Positions 44,445 through 55,194 of a stretch of DNA of 64,000 nucleotides are shown here, piece by piece. This DNA is from Ophiocordyceps camponoti-saundersi (nom. inval.) (taxonomy: Eukaryota > Ascomycota > Sordariomycetes > Hypocreales > Ophiocordycipitaceae). How positions within the stretch are numbered: the first letter of the stretch is position 1; each line of letters opens with the position of its first letter. The notes beneath the pieces are model-generated. The model was not told the DNA's origin. It made no database searches and saw nothing but the letters and a program-made list of their open reading frames with translations. Where the stretch lies: contig PDHQ01000001.1 of the NCBI GenBank assembly GCA_003339415.1, forward strand, positions 62,001 through 126,000, written 5' to 3'. A program made the translations under genes and the position numbers.

Positions 44445-46865
44445 ATGCCTTCCAAAGACGACGACGCATCGCGCGATAGACACCATCGCTCCAGATCTGA
44501 ACGTAAATCAGACAAGGACCGCGAGCATCGCCATCATCGCTCTTCGAAATCCTCACGGTCAAAGACGGCCGCCGACGATGGCGACGAGTCGCTTTCCCAC
44601 GTCTCGTCGAGGCGTCACCGGAAAAAGGACCGGACCGACTCGAGCGACCTGAACGCCAACCTCTCCGGCTTGACGTTGAACAAGCAGCGCCCCTCGTTGC
44701 CGTATCCCACCTTTAGCAAGGCTCACAGCAAGGAGACTGTTCGCAGCCGTGACAACATCTCGCCCAAGAGGTCGTCTAATCCTCCGACGCCGGAGCCGAC
44801 CGACTTTGGCGACGACCGCCGTTCTCGCTCTGCCTCCAAAAAGTCGAGCCGGCCACCCACACCGCCAGAGACGGACGTGTCCGCCGACAGGAGGCGTGCG
44901 TCCAAGGCTGACGACGAGCCTAACTCTGACAGACCCAAGGTGATCCGCAAGTCGTCATCGTCAAGCCAGGCCACCTACATCAGGTCACCTCCTGCGCACA
45001 AGTCGCACGAGAAGCTCCGCTCCTCCGGCTCTACGAGATCCAGCTCTTCTCATCGTTCGAGAAAGCCATCTTCGGCCTCCATCCGCGCCAAGACACACGA
45101 TCCCGCCGATGACGACTCGCCGCCTTCGAGCGCCCGACAAAGCTCCTCTCTCAAGACGCCGACGGCCCCATCTCCGCCGCCTCCTCAGCAACATGCCGCT
45201 AGTAAGGCTCCGCTCGCTGACCACGACGACGAGCTGGCTTGGTCCTCATCCAAGACGACCACCCTGGCTCCCTCGTCAGCGCCGCCTCCGCCCCCGCCAC
45301 CCCCGCCACCCCCAGCCGTCGACGTCCAGGTGGCGCCACGGGTGGACTACTTGCTGCAAAATGGCGGCTTGCCTTGCCCGGTTCCGCGCCGCTTCATGTC
45401 GGTTTTACCGTCGTCCAACGGCGGCGTGACGCGCTCGTCGAATCCGTCGCAGGCCGGCGCAGAATCGCTCTTTGCGCCCTTCTTCAACCTCCTCGACCAG
45501 TATTCGAGCGTACTGTCGAAGCAAGGGTCGATCGCGGTGGCGACAGGTCATCGCTCCGTCGCTCGTCGCTTACTGGATCGGGTCGAAAACGTCTTCTCCC
45601 GCGACTTGCCCCTGCACGGCTGCGTCTGCGTCATGTGCGATCGATGCCAAGACTCCCACAGCGGCCTCAACTGGGGCGACGTGCTCGAGTCGGTCAGCGG
45701 CCGCATCCAACTGCCCGCTTGGCCCCCCTTTGACCTCGCCGAGCTGGGCGAAAAGGCGGCCGAGATGTCGGCCGAGGCGCCTCCGCGGCCGGCGTCCCCC
45801 GTTAAGATGGACCCGGACATTGCCGAAGAATTCAGGGAACACTACCTGCGCCAGTCCAAAAAGGTCAGGTCTGCCGTCGACCGGTGGCTGAAGCAGACGG
45901 GGGCCGACGTCGTGCCGCCTCCGCAGGACGTGGATGACGAGACGCTGGCGTTTGCCATCCTGACCAACATGGCGCCCGAGGACCGGCCGTACTTTGACGC
46001 CTTGATGGCCGGATCGCGGGAGCTGAAGCCGTCGACGCCGGGAACGGGTTACCGGCCTCGTAACGACTTTCTCATCAAGTGTGGTCTCGCCCTGCAGCGT
46101 CTGTATCGGCTGCCACAGGTGCCGCGGGACGCCGAGTCCGCGACGTACTTGGTCAAGAACCCGCAGACGCACGACCTGCTCGTGGCCATGGCCAATATCA
46201 ACGCCCCGGAGTGGGAGATCCTCACGTCTGGACGCTTCGATGGCTTCTTGTGGTCAGGAGCTGATGTCGACGAAACCGGCATGGAATCGCGATCCGGGAC
46301 GCCCAGTGGTAACCGACCGTCGATGAGCCCTGGGCCCCGCGGCGCCTCTGCGGCCGGCACGCGACACGCGACGCCCTTGTCTCCCTACTCGCGAGGCACG
46401 ACGCCAGCGTCTTTTGTCAGCCTCGCGTCGTCGGGTCAGGCCGGCGGGGGAAGGCTACCAGTTTCTAATGACGAGGAGATGGAAATAGCGGCGGCGGCGG
46501 AGATGGAACGAGAGATCTTTGCCGGCATGGAGACTCTAGAGGACGCGTTCGAAAAGCTGCATCACAAAGCGGAGCTGGTGAGGGCGGCGCTGCGACAGCG
46601 AGGCGCGGGCCTGATGCAGAACGTCCAAAACAGGCGGCGGATTGACGTTCTGCCTACGCACAGCGCCGGTGGCCACGAGCGTTCGGGGTGGGCGGTCGGT
46701 AGCGAGGGCGAGGGCGTCAGCGACGACGATTGGGCCTTTGACGATGTCGAGATCATGCCGGATGATTCTGCGAGCAACATGAGCAGCTCACGGCATAGGC
46801 GGCCCAAGAGACGGACGGAGCGACGGACTCCGGCACCGATTGAGGAGGACGAAGAGGAACGGTGA
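44445..46865 (+). CDS. Large Ser/Arg-rich hypothetical protein with CxCxxCxxC motif
   Basis: Single-exon frame of 806 residues from the first in-frame ATG at 44445. Residues 1-280 are disordered and extremely rich in Ser, Arg, Asp and Lys (SR-like), then comes a run of eleven prolines near 283. From about 300 the sequence becomes globular: VDYLLQNGGLPCPVPRRFM, then LFAPFFNLLDQYSSVLSKQG, a helix RRLLDRVENVFSRDLPLHG and the cluster CVCVMCDRCQ near 392, which could bind zinc. Further helical blocks follow (PYFDALMAGSRELKPSTPG, DFLIKCGLALQRLYRLPQ, ILTSGRFDGFLWSG). The C-terminus is acidic. I do not recognise the family with certainty. The ordered middle suggests a conserved Pezizomycotina protein, possibly nuclear. 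No enzymatic motif is evident. Confidence 0.7.
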   Translation: MPSKDDDASRDRHHRSRSERKSDKDREHRHHRSSKSSRSKTAADDGDESLSHVSSRRHRKKDRTDSSDLNANLSGLTLNKQRPSLPYPTFSKAHSKETVRSRDNISPKRSSNPPTPEPTDFGDDRRSRSASKKSSRPPTPPETDVSADRRRASKADDEPNSDRPKVIRKSSSSSQATYIRSPPAHKSHEKLRSSGSTRSSSSHRSRKPSSASIRAKTHDPADDDSPPSSARQSSSLKTPTAPSPPPPQQHAASKAPLADHDDELAWSSSKTTTLAPSSAPPPPPPPPPPPAVDVQVAPRVDYLLQNGGLPCPVPRRFMSVLPSSNGGVTRSSNPSQAGAESLFAPFFNLLDQYSSVLSKQGSIAVATGHRSVARRLLDRVENVFSRDLPLHGCVCVMCDRCQDSHSGLNWGDVLESVSGRIQLPAWPPFDLAELGEKAAEMSAEAPPRPASPVKMDPDIAEEFREHYLRQSKKVRSAVDRWLKQTGADVVPPPQDVDDETLAFAILTNMAPEDRPYFDALMAGSRELKPSTPGTGYRPRNDFLIKCGLALQRLYRLPQVPRDAESATYLVKNPQTHDLLVAMANINAPEWEILTSGRFDGFLWSGADVDETGMESRSGTPSGNRPSMSPGPRGASAAGTRHATPLSPYSRGTTPASFVSLASSGQAGGGRLPVSNDEEMEIAAAAEMEREIFAGMETLEDAFEKLHHKAELVRAALRQRGAGLMQNVQNRRRIDVLPTHSAGGHERSGWAVGSEGEGVSDDDWAFDDVEIMPDDSASNMSSSRHRRPKRRTERRTPAPIEEDEEER

Positions 46866-47315
46866 CGGGCCTGTTCTTCTACCATTTCTCTATTGGTACT
46901 ACCATCCTACCATTGGATGTTCCTACGATGGAGAAAGAGGCGTGATATCGGATATGGCGTGTTGGCTTAGGAGCCGGGTATTGAGTACTGCGTGGAGTGT
47001 AGGTAATTTGGACGTGTTGTAGCTGAGAGCTCACGGTTGTTGGATGTGTACATAAGAGGCAGTCAGTTGTCTTTTTCTGATGTGGAGGAATGAGGTGCCT
47101 GGCTTGGTTTCTATCGGAAGAGCAGACGTCTTTGTTTACGTTGTTCGTTTCATCACAAAGGGAGGAGGATATCTCTTTTACAGCTTCACGATGCTGCAAA
47201 CTACTGCCATGCTGGTTACCTAGGTAGGGAGGTAGGTAGGTAGGTAGGTAACCCAGTGCAGACCAGAGAGGAGTGACGGTCTTGCGTCGAAGGGAACATG
47301 GCGAGACGGCTTAGC
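46866..47315. other. Intergenic, convergent 806-aa gene / trm44
   Basis: 450 bp, with a TAGG tetranucleotide run at 47219-47251. No further feature. Confidence 0.55.
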
Positions 47316-48860
47316 TCAATGAGACTGTGAGGTGTCAGTGTGGTGGATGAGACGGGCGAGGTTAGTGCGATATCCCTGGACGCCACCATAATCGGCGATG
47401 ACGGCGTCGAGATCGACGAGAGCCTCTTCTCCTCGATCATTCCTCTCATCGGACCGGAGGCGGCGGCGAGCAATGAGGCAGGTATTCCTCGTGCTAGGGA
47501 TACGCAGCATCTCCGTCTCGACGAACCAACCACAGTCATGGGCGATGCGAGCGACCCAGTCGACGAGCGAGGCGTACGTAGACCGGGAAGGGGGAGGGGC
47601 ATGTGGAAGACGATTCCTGGACGTCGTAGGCGGAGGGGCTCGAAACCTATCCCCTGCTAGGTTATGACTGCAGCAGGGGATGACGATGAAGGGACAGTCC
47701 GAAGCTGCGGCCAGGATGGGCGTCCAGGCTGTCAGTTCGTCGGCGTGGTTGGAGATGATGAATGTTCCCGGCGGGAAGTTTCCGTCGTGGAGGTCCGAGT
47801 CGGGGAGGAGTCTCGGGGTCGGGTCGCCGTCGAGCCGGCTTACGGCCGAGGGGAGGAGGAGGCGTCGCTCGAGGTGGGCGGAAGGGCGGAAGAGGGACCA
47901 TGACTTGCGGGAGCGTGCGTCGAAACCCCATCCGCGATAACCCTCTTGGGCGAGTATGTAGACGAGAAGACCGTTTCCGCAGCCGATGTCTACGAAGCCG
48001 GGGAATTTATCCTCGTCGTCGTCGTACATGTCTGTCCATAGGTCTATGAGAAAGGCGGCGATGGCGAGGTCTTCGAAGACGTGCTTTAAAGGATCCGTTG
48101 ACTCGACCCAGCTTTCTACCAGACGTCGTGCGTACTTGTCCTTGAGTGCTGCGTAACGGTTTTGTAACCTCGCTTGGGGGACGATGAGGTCGTGGTGGAC
48201 GCGTTTGACGTAGCCGGCTGCTGAGCTTTGGCCGTGCTTGTGAAGCAACTCGAGGAGATGGTAAGCGGTGCGACGGACTTTGGTGGGAAGATTTATCGTC
48301 TTCTCGTTTTCTTTTTCTTCTTCATCGTCGAAGGGGAGGATGAGGATGGAGATGGTGCCGGATTCGACGGCGGGATCCCAGTTGTGAAGGTGGGCTACTG
48401 CCCGTACGGCTGGGTGGTAGAAGGGGAGTTCGTTTGCGGAGTCGACGTGAGCGGCATAGATCACCAGATCAGAGGTAGGACCACGGTGGAAGGTGCACGT
48501 CTGATTGAGGGGCTTGTCACGTCGTTGATTGCGCGGGATAAGAGTGCGAACGAGAGTCCTCTGCGTCTCCATCTCGCGAATGGAGCGCGGGATATGTCTA
48601 ACGAGCGCCGACAGCCCAGTCTTCCGCAGACATTTATCCTCGTCGTCTTCGTCATCGTCGTAGAGAATATCGGCGCGGAATAACCACGAAGAGTTAAGGT
48701 TCGGATTACGGATCAGGTTCATCATCTTGTCGACGAAGATGTCTCGTCCGAAGCTGCAGCCGTGACGGTACAGCGGCACCCAGCCGCGACTGCTCGTCTC
48801 ATCTTCGAAGCCTGGGGACGAACCGGCGGGGAGCTCGTCTGGCTGGAAGACGGGGGGCAT
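47316..48860 (-). CDS. trm44: tRNA(Ser) uridine(44)-2'-O-methyltransferase Trm44
   Basis: Intronless frame of 514 residues. The N-terminal signature GWVPLYRHGCSFGRDIF, followed by LIRNPNLNSSWLFRADI, is diagnostic for the family. Further family blocks are KFVEDLA-like (KHVFEDLAIAAFLIDLW), the AdoMet-binding loop VDIGCGNGLLVYIL at 290-303 and ISNHADELTAWTPILA. The C-terminal catalytic half includes FIVIPCCSHN. Trm44 methylates the ribose of U44 in tRNA-Ser in the cytoplasm using S-adenosylmethionine and helps to protect tRNA-Ser from decay. The ATG at 48860 begins just before the conserved FQPDELPAG segment, so the start is well placed. Confidence 0.93.
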   Translation of the reverse strand: MPPVFQPDELPAGSSPGFEDETSSRGWVPLYRHGCSFGRDIFVDKMMNLIRNPNLNSSWLFRADILYDDDEDDEDKCLRKTGLSALVRHIPRSIREMETQRTLVRTLIPRNQRRDKPLNQTCTFHRGPTSDLVIYAAHVDSANELPFYHPAVRAVAHLHNWDPAVESGTISILILPFDDEEEKENEKTINLPTKVRRTAYHLLELLHKHGQSSAAGYVKRVHHDLIVPQARLQNRYAALKDKYARRLVESWVESTDPLKHVFEDLAIAAFLIDLWTDMYDDDEDKFPGFVDIGCGNGLLVYILAQEGYRGWGFDARSRKSWSLFRPSAHLERRLLLPSAVSRLDGDPTPRLLPDSDLHDGNFPPGTFIISNHADELTAWTPILAAASDCPFIVIPCCSHNLAGDRFRAPPPTTSRNRLPHAPPPSRSTYASLVDWVARIAHDCGWFVETEMLRIPSTRNTCLIARRRLRSDERNDRGEEALVDLDAVIADYGGVQGYRTNLARLIHHTDTSQSH

Positions 48861-50191
48861 TTGCCGTATGACTCTGTGTGTGTTTTTTTGGGTGGTTCTG
48901 ATCGAGAGGCTGTGTCGAAGTATGGCGTGGTTCTTGACGATGATGTTTTTTTTTTCCTAAGAAGCATGTGACTGTGACGCCATGTGTCTTATCGATACGG
49001 GCGTTCACCACCAAAAGAGATAGTACAGGGTAGGTTGGTTGGCAGGTGGAACTTGGAAGTGAATCAAGGGCAAAAAGGTGGGTTACACGATGATAATGAC
49101 AGACACGGTAGTAAGCGGACGGCGTTCGGCTATTTCAACAGGCCCGACTCTCTTGCTGTCTCTCTCCCTCCATCCTCTCTTGTTCTTCTTCTTCCGGACG
49201 TGGTGACAAGAGGAGAGAGGAGGAGAGCACGCGGCGGCAATAAAAATGGCCCGCAGTGTCTCAGAGTCAGGATGCATGCGTCAGCAGAGCGCCCTCCCTT
49301 GTCCACGTCTGTGGGCGGCGCGCTTGGTAGGTAGGGACGTGCGAGTTTGTGTGACACAGATGGATGATGGCATTGGATGAGTGTTTAAAGTTGTCCGTAG
49401 AAAGGTGTCTAGGTACCTACACATACAATGTACATATGTACATAGATGAAAAGGATAGGTGTGTTAGAATGCTGTTCATGAGTGCGTGTCAGAGACAATA
49501 CATAGACTGGATGCATGTAAGAGCATGTTTGTACAAATCTAGCACGCATGATGTTATCGGTGTTCGACGATGATGCTGGTGGTTGATGAGGATGACGGTC
49601 ACGAGGCACCTCGACAGTAACACACTTTCCATTCGCACCGTGTCGCACCACCTCTGTCGCGCCCATGTTAAACCCCCATCGGCTCCACCCCACCACGTAT
49701 ACACTGTACAGTAGCAGTAAAGTGCCCTCCTACCCGGTACCATCACACAGTGTCCCCCCCTTTCTCCACAGCCAATACTCCCAGTTCTAGCAGCCTAAAT
49801 CCTCAGGCACCAATTTTCAGCGCCCTGCCCTGTCTGCCTGAGGCAGGCATTCTCTCTCTCCCCCCCCCCCCCCCCGAAAAAGGCTTGGGAGGGGAGGCGC
49901 TTTTTGCCCCTAGTTCTACTTACTCCTTGACTTTATTTACTGCCCGAATCCGTTTCCATTCCCTTCGTTCCCTTTCCCGCTCTCCCATCACAAAATCAAC
50001 AAGGGTTCTTCCTTCTGCATCGCTTTTTCTTCTCCCGCGTCGTCGCCTCTCTTCCTCCCATCGTCTCGCTTGTTTTTCCCTTCGGTCGACGCCTTTTTTT
50101 TTTCTCTGTCCCGATCGTGGTTTTTTTCTTAACACCAATAAGGAAGAAGAAACAACCCTTTTCCCCAGGTCACCCCGCTACCTCCGAGTTT
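48861..50191. other. 1.3-kb divergent intergenic region trm44 / sui1
   Basis: It contains a CCTA motif near 49412, a 15-C run near 49861-49875 and a CT-rich leader before sui1. No supported extra gene. Confidence 0.5.
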
Positions 50192-50790
50192 ATGTCCATC
50201 GAAAATCTCAAGACCCACGGTAGGTTTTCATCCTTCCGTTGCTGCGCTTCAGTCCTCTCTCTTCTTCTCGTCCTTGTCTTTTCTTTGTCTACCCCTTTGA
50301 GAGTATTTCCACGGCGCGCTGACTTCAAACTCTCGATAGACCCCTTCGCCGAAGCCGACGAAGACACTGGAGAAACCAAGCAGGCGCAGAATTATATCCA
50401 TATACGCATTCAGCGTGAGTCATCATCTACTCCCCGACGAACCTTGTCCACAACTCTTACTGACGCTCTCCCATGGCAGAGCGTAATGGACGTAAAACCC
50501 TGACTACTGTCCAGGGTCTGCCCAAGAAGTTCGACCAGAAGAAGATCCTCAAGGTGATCAAGAAAAAGTTCGGTACGTGGCCTCGTCCCCTTTTCCGCCT
50601 CCCTTCATCAACCCCACTCCCTCGCTGACGTTTGCTTTGGTCAGCCTGCAATGGAACCATCGTCAGTGATACCGACATGGGCGAGGTGATTCAACTTCAG
50701 GGAGATCAGCGCAAGGATGTCCAGCACTTCCTCACCGACAAGGAAGGCCTCGAGTTGAGCCCCAAGTCCATCAAGGTCCACGGGTTTTAG
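50192..50790 (+). CDS. sui1: Translation initiation factor eIF1 (Sui1)
   Basis: Exons 50192-50219, 50340-50414, 50480-50572 and 50645-50790 give 113 residues, the family length. The sequence runs MSIENLKTHDPFAEADEDTG, IHIRIQQRNGRKTLTTVQGL, KKILKVIKKKFACNGTI, IQLQGDQRKDVQHFL and ends KSIKVHGF, matching eIF1 throughout. eIF1 binds the 40S P-site region and enforces stringent AUG selection. The start codon context is poor: ttt at -3 to -1 and T at +4. In other eukaryotes a weak context at the eIF1 start lets the factor regulate its own synthesis, so the same autoregulation is likely here. All four exons join in the phase required by the protein. Confidence 0.97.
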
Positions 50791-52577
50791 GGTCTGCGAC
50801 GCGCCGTCGTCCTATGCTGCCTGCGACCGGCAGCCGCCTGACGTCGAGTCGGTGGGGACGAGAAGGCCTTCGCTTGCCGATGCCTTTCCACACGGGGGTC
50901 CTATCTGAGCCCCGACCGCAGGCCGACGACGGCCATCAGCGAGACCTAGTTTTTTTCTTCTACGTGTTTTTTTGTTCTTGTCAAGTCGCGATGATGGATA
51001 ATGGTGGTGAGGGAGGGAAGTTCTCAGTGATACTTGGCCCTGAGCAGATACCTGGTTTTTTGGTGAAGAGCCTCTTCCCTCCCTCGCGGGCTGTGAACTG
51101 GGCTGCGGGCCAAAGTGACGGAAACGTCTTGCCGGTCTGTCGCTACTGTTTTGGGCAAGTCGAGCCGTGGCCTAGATGAATGAAAGACACAGCACCATGA
51201 CCTCGTTTGCCAGTTTGGGGAGTGAGGAGTGGAGATTCGGACAGTTGGGGGTCGTATGGGTGACGGTTACTGCCTGTAGAGCGGCATGCAGCCATCGACA
51301 GCCGTAGTCACCGTAGGGGCATATTCTCCGTTGATAATGGCGGTCTAGGCCTCATGACGGTGGGGACGCGGTGGAATCTACCTAGGTATGGACCGATGTA
51401 GGCAGTCACATGTTTGGGACGCAGGCTCTTGTAAGGTAGATGCAGTGTAGTGTCCGTTTTGGACGAAGGCGCTCCACGGTGTAGACGATGACTCTGCTGT
51501 AGACGTAGGTAGGCCGGTAGTCTCTGTTACTGATGAGATGGGAAACGGCATTCATGTTGTCGAGCATGTCGAACGGTAGAGAGAAATCGACGAATGTGCC
51601 CAACCATGTTTGTATATTGCCTTTGTTTTCGTAGCAAGTATCATCGAAGCGTGCTGAAGGCGTGTGAGAGAATTGTATGAGCTACAGGTTTGCTTGCATA
51701 CATCGTGAACTGGGGAACTAGGTACTCGTGGATGGTGCCAGACAGGGCGATTGTAGGCAGGTAGTTAGTTTTGAAGGCTGCTACGGGTTCTCTTTAGAAA
51801 AGCAGGGAAGAGAGAGAGTGTGTGTGTGTGTGTGGTTGAAGAGGCTGTCGAAGAGAGACTGTGGGATGAGAGTCTGTCGAAGAGAGGCAGGCTCTGGCTC
51901 TGGTTATGTATGTACAAGCGATCATCGGCGGAAAGGGTCGAAAGGGTCGAAAGGAAAGGGGACGGACAAGAAGAGAGAGAGAGGTTTCGGTTACGAGAGG
52001 GAGGAAGAAGAGGCGAGTTGAGATTCAAATTCAAAGGGGACAGATATGTAGATACTCCTTCATCATCAAGATAGGAGGTTGCCACATGATGGTAGACAGT
52101 TAGGGAGAGAGAGAACGATATTGGATAGATAGGTACCTAGGTAGATAGATACCCAGGTTGGAGGTAAGTAGATAGGCTGGCCGGACCATAGCATGTAAGT
52201 GGCTCAGCAGTAGATAGCTGATAGCGACCCGGCTACCAGCTGTCAAAGGCAGTGGTCCTCTCAACTGAGCCACACCCACGATCTGATAGCCACCTACCTA
52301 CCTAACTAACTAAGGGGGCAGGTAGGTAGACATCTGTATAAACAGAGGCGACGCGTGACGCGCCACGTTCTCCCAGCAACGGGTATAGGAGGCGGTCTTG
52401 TTGTGCACAGCCTCAGGCAGAGAGCAGTATATCCTTCTCCTCCTTCTTCTCTCTTCCTCCTCCTTCTCCCCACCCACACACACACACCATCATCCCCCCA
52501 AAAACACACCCCCTTTCCACAGAACAACACATCTTGCTTTTGTTTCTTTCCTTTCGTCTTTATTCGTGTCTTCGCTC
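50791..52577. other. 1.8-kb intergenic region sui1 / F-box gene
   Basis: 3' flank of sui1 and promoter of the F-box gene. It contains CCTAGG motifs at about 51379-51388 and 52133-52142, and a stem-forming segment at 52199-52272. The leader (52430-52560) is CT-rich. No supported gene. Confidence 0.5.
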
Positions 52578-55194
52578 ATGGAAAATAGTCTCGTCTTGTC
52601 GGGTCCTCCCGACGGGATGACGTACGACGCCATGACGAGGATGAGCCTCGCGCGCGTCTATCCGATGGAGTATGACGGACCTGATCGAGCGACGTTGAAG
52701 AGGATGCCTCGTGAAGTCCTGCATCTCATTGTCAAATCCGTTCGTCTCTTCCTCCTCTTCTTCTTCCCTTCCCTTCCCTTGCCTTTCCCATCCCATCCCA
52801 ACCACATCAACATCAACATCAACAAAACAACGCCACGCTAATCTCCAACAAACCCCCTTCTCTCTCTTCCTCCTCTTCAACAGCTGAAACCAGGCGACGT
52901 CCGATCCCTCTCGCTCGTCTGCAAGCTCCTCCGGAAAGGCTGCAGGAGCTACCTCTGGTGCTCCCTCGTCGTCAAGCCGGAGTCGCAGTACAAGGTTGAT
53001 CGGATCCCCATGGCCCTACCCCAGAGGATCAAGTTGCGCTTCGTCCATCAGCTTCATCTGAGGCTCGATCGGGCTGATCTCGTTGATCCTCGTTGCCTTC
53101 ATTGGGTCGTGCCGCCTTGTGAGGATGAGAACCGTCTGTCGGCCTTGACGGCGGACTGTCCCTCGCCCGAGGTTCGGATGGAGAACCTTGTGAGGCGTGT
53201 TTTGGCCTTGCTTTCGCGTTTTCGAAGGGATCAACTTTTGAGCTTTAGGTAGAGAGAAGCGTCTTTTTTTTTCCTTTGTTTTTCTTTGCCCCCCCTTTTT
53301 TTCTTCTCTCTGCTTTCATCACTTTTGATTCTCTTCTTCCTCTCTTCTTCTTCTTCTTCACTCTCTTGACTTCTTCATCCCCACGTCCTCTCCCTCTCTA
53401 TCATCCACTGTTCCTCTCCCTCTCCACCCTCCTCTGTTCCTCTCCCTCTTCCTCTCTATCCTCCTCTCTTCCTCTTCCTCCTCCTCTTTTCCCTCCCCTC
53501 TTCCTCTCCTTCTCCCTCTCCCTCCCTTTCAGCACTCATAACAGGGAAGAAAAAAACGAAAAAAACTAAACTCCTTCAGTTGGGAACTCGGCACCTGTCT
53601 TCCCATCCAAGTCCTTCAGCGCGTAGCAGACAAACACGACGGCCTCCTTTCCCTCCGCCTGGCCACCGACAGCCACTGCGTCGACTTCCCCGACCCGGAC
53701 CCCCTGGCCTCGGTCAAGTTCAAGGACATCGAGACCTTCGCCTGGTCGGGCGTGACGGATCTCTTCGCCGTCAGCTGCTTCCTCTACCGGCACCAGAAGA
53801 GCCTTCAGAACGTCGAACTGGCCATGACTTCGTTTGCTACCTTCGAAAGGGACACCCAGAAGGTCGTCAGCGACGGCTTCACGAACCACATCTGGGAGGA
53901 GACTCGGCTTCCACCCGCTCCGGGCCAGGTGATGCACACGTTGACGCTCCATTGGGTCCAGAACCTGACCCTCTCGAGCGTCCCGTTGGCGGAGAAATTC
54001 CTGACCACCATCTTCGACCTCGGGCGCTTGCAGTCCCTGACGCTGCGCGGGTGCCCCGGATGGGACAAGGCCCTGTCGTGGGTGACGAAGAGTTACGAGG
54101 GGCCGATGGCTCTCAAGTCGTTGGAGATCCAGAGCATGCGCGAGACGTGGCGCGATGAAGGCGTCGTGGGCGGCCAATGGGGCTGGGAGGCTTTCTTCAA
54201 ACGAACGGTCCATCTGACGAAGCTGTACCTCGGACTCGAGGTCTTGAGAGAGGAGAAGGCGGCTCAGCTGATCTGGTCCAACATCGATTTCCTCCTCGAC
54301 AGGCTAGTTGAGCTCGTCGTTCACTTCGTCCAGAGGTCGGCTTTCCTGTGGTGGCCGGGCGAGTTTTGCACGTTTGACGACAAGGGCGCGGGCATCTTTA
54401 GCCGTCGGACGGGACTGCTTGCCTGGAATCCTTTCAACCAGTCGATGCTTCAGTCTCTTGGCATCTCTTGCACTCCCAAGAACCTGGTGAGCGGGAAAAC
54501 ACACGAAATCGAGACTGGCAGGGGGGAGAAATGAGAAAGGCTGACGAGGGGGGGTGTAAAAAAACAGATGACCTTGTTGCGACCGTTCACGCAGACGTCG
54601 TCTCTCCGCTTTCTCCACGTGCGACAGACCGAGTGCGACGTCGAACACCAAGGCTCATACTGCTACGCCAACGCGGCAGAGACGCAAGCCGGAGCCCGTC
54701 TCCGACCGGCCTTCGTCGAGCTCGCCAACTGGCTCTTTGGACCTCAAGGGATCCGCTCGCTTCAGACGCTGGCCTTTGGCGACTTCGCCAGCAACCGACC
54801 GAGCCCAGGCCACAGCCTATTCCTGGTACGCGACCACGGCCAGAGCAGAGGCTACTCGATAATCCAGCCCGAAAGCGACAAGGGCCGACGTCTCCTCGCC
54901 AAATCCGACGGCTACAGCCGCATGCTCTCAGCCTGTCCCGTGCTCAAATCCATCAAGCCGCAGCGCGTACAAGTCATGACCGAGCGTCGTCAGCAGATCC
55001 CACCCGGCTTCTACGAAGAGTACGACTTCGAAGTCGACCTCCAGACCGACAGCGAGGGCGGCGAGACGGAGCCGGACATTCCCACCCTCAGAACCATGAC
55101 CGGTCTCGAGACTCCGATCCGGAGATATCTTCGCATCCGTGACGGTCACGTGGAGAAGAGGCGAAAGATGAATGGGGGTTTCCTCCATCATTGA
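52578..55194 (+). CDS. F-box protein with leucine-rich-repeat-like C-terminus
   Basis: Exons 52578-52739, 52884-53248, 53580-54486 and 54568-55194 give 686 residues. The F-box lies at about 40-85: LKRMPREVLHLIVKSLKPGD, then VRSLSLVCKLLRKGCRSYLW. Irregular LRR-like segments follow, e.g. LQSLTLRGCPGWDKALSWV, LKSLEIQSM, LTKLYLGLEVL and RSLQTLAFGDF. The C-terminal 100 residues are charged. The F-box would dock to Skp1 in an SCF ubiquitin ligase while the repeats select a substrate, which is unknown. Intron 2 is unusually long (331 bp) and almost purely pyrimidine on the coding strand. The exon 1 donor gttcgt is weak, but the join LIVKS|LKPGDVRSL is the expected F-box continuation. Confidence 0.82.

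Noticed and set aside
52199..52272. tRNA-like segment with complementary ends (gtggctcag ... ctgagccac)
   Set aside because: On the minus strand a D-arm-like and an anticodon-arm-like piece can be read, but there is no proper T-arm (no GTTCGA) and the acceptor pairing is inconsistent. It may be a degraded tRNA copy or a simple hairpin.
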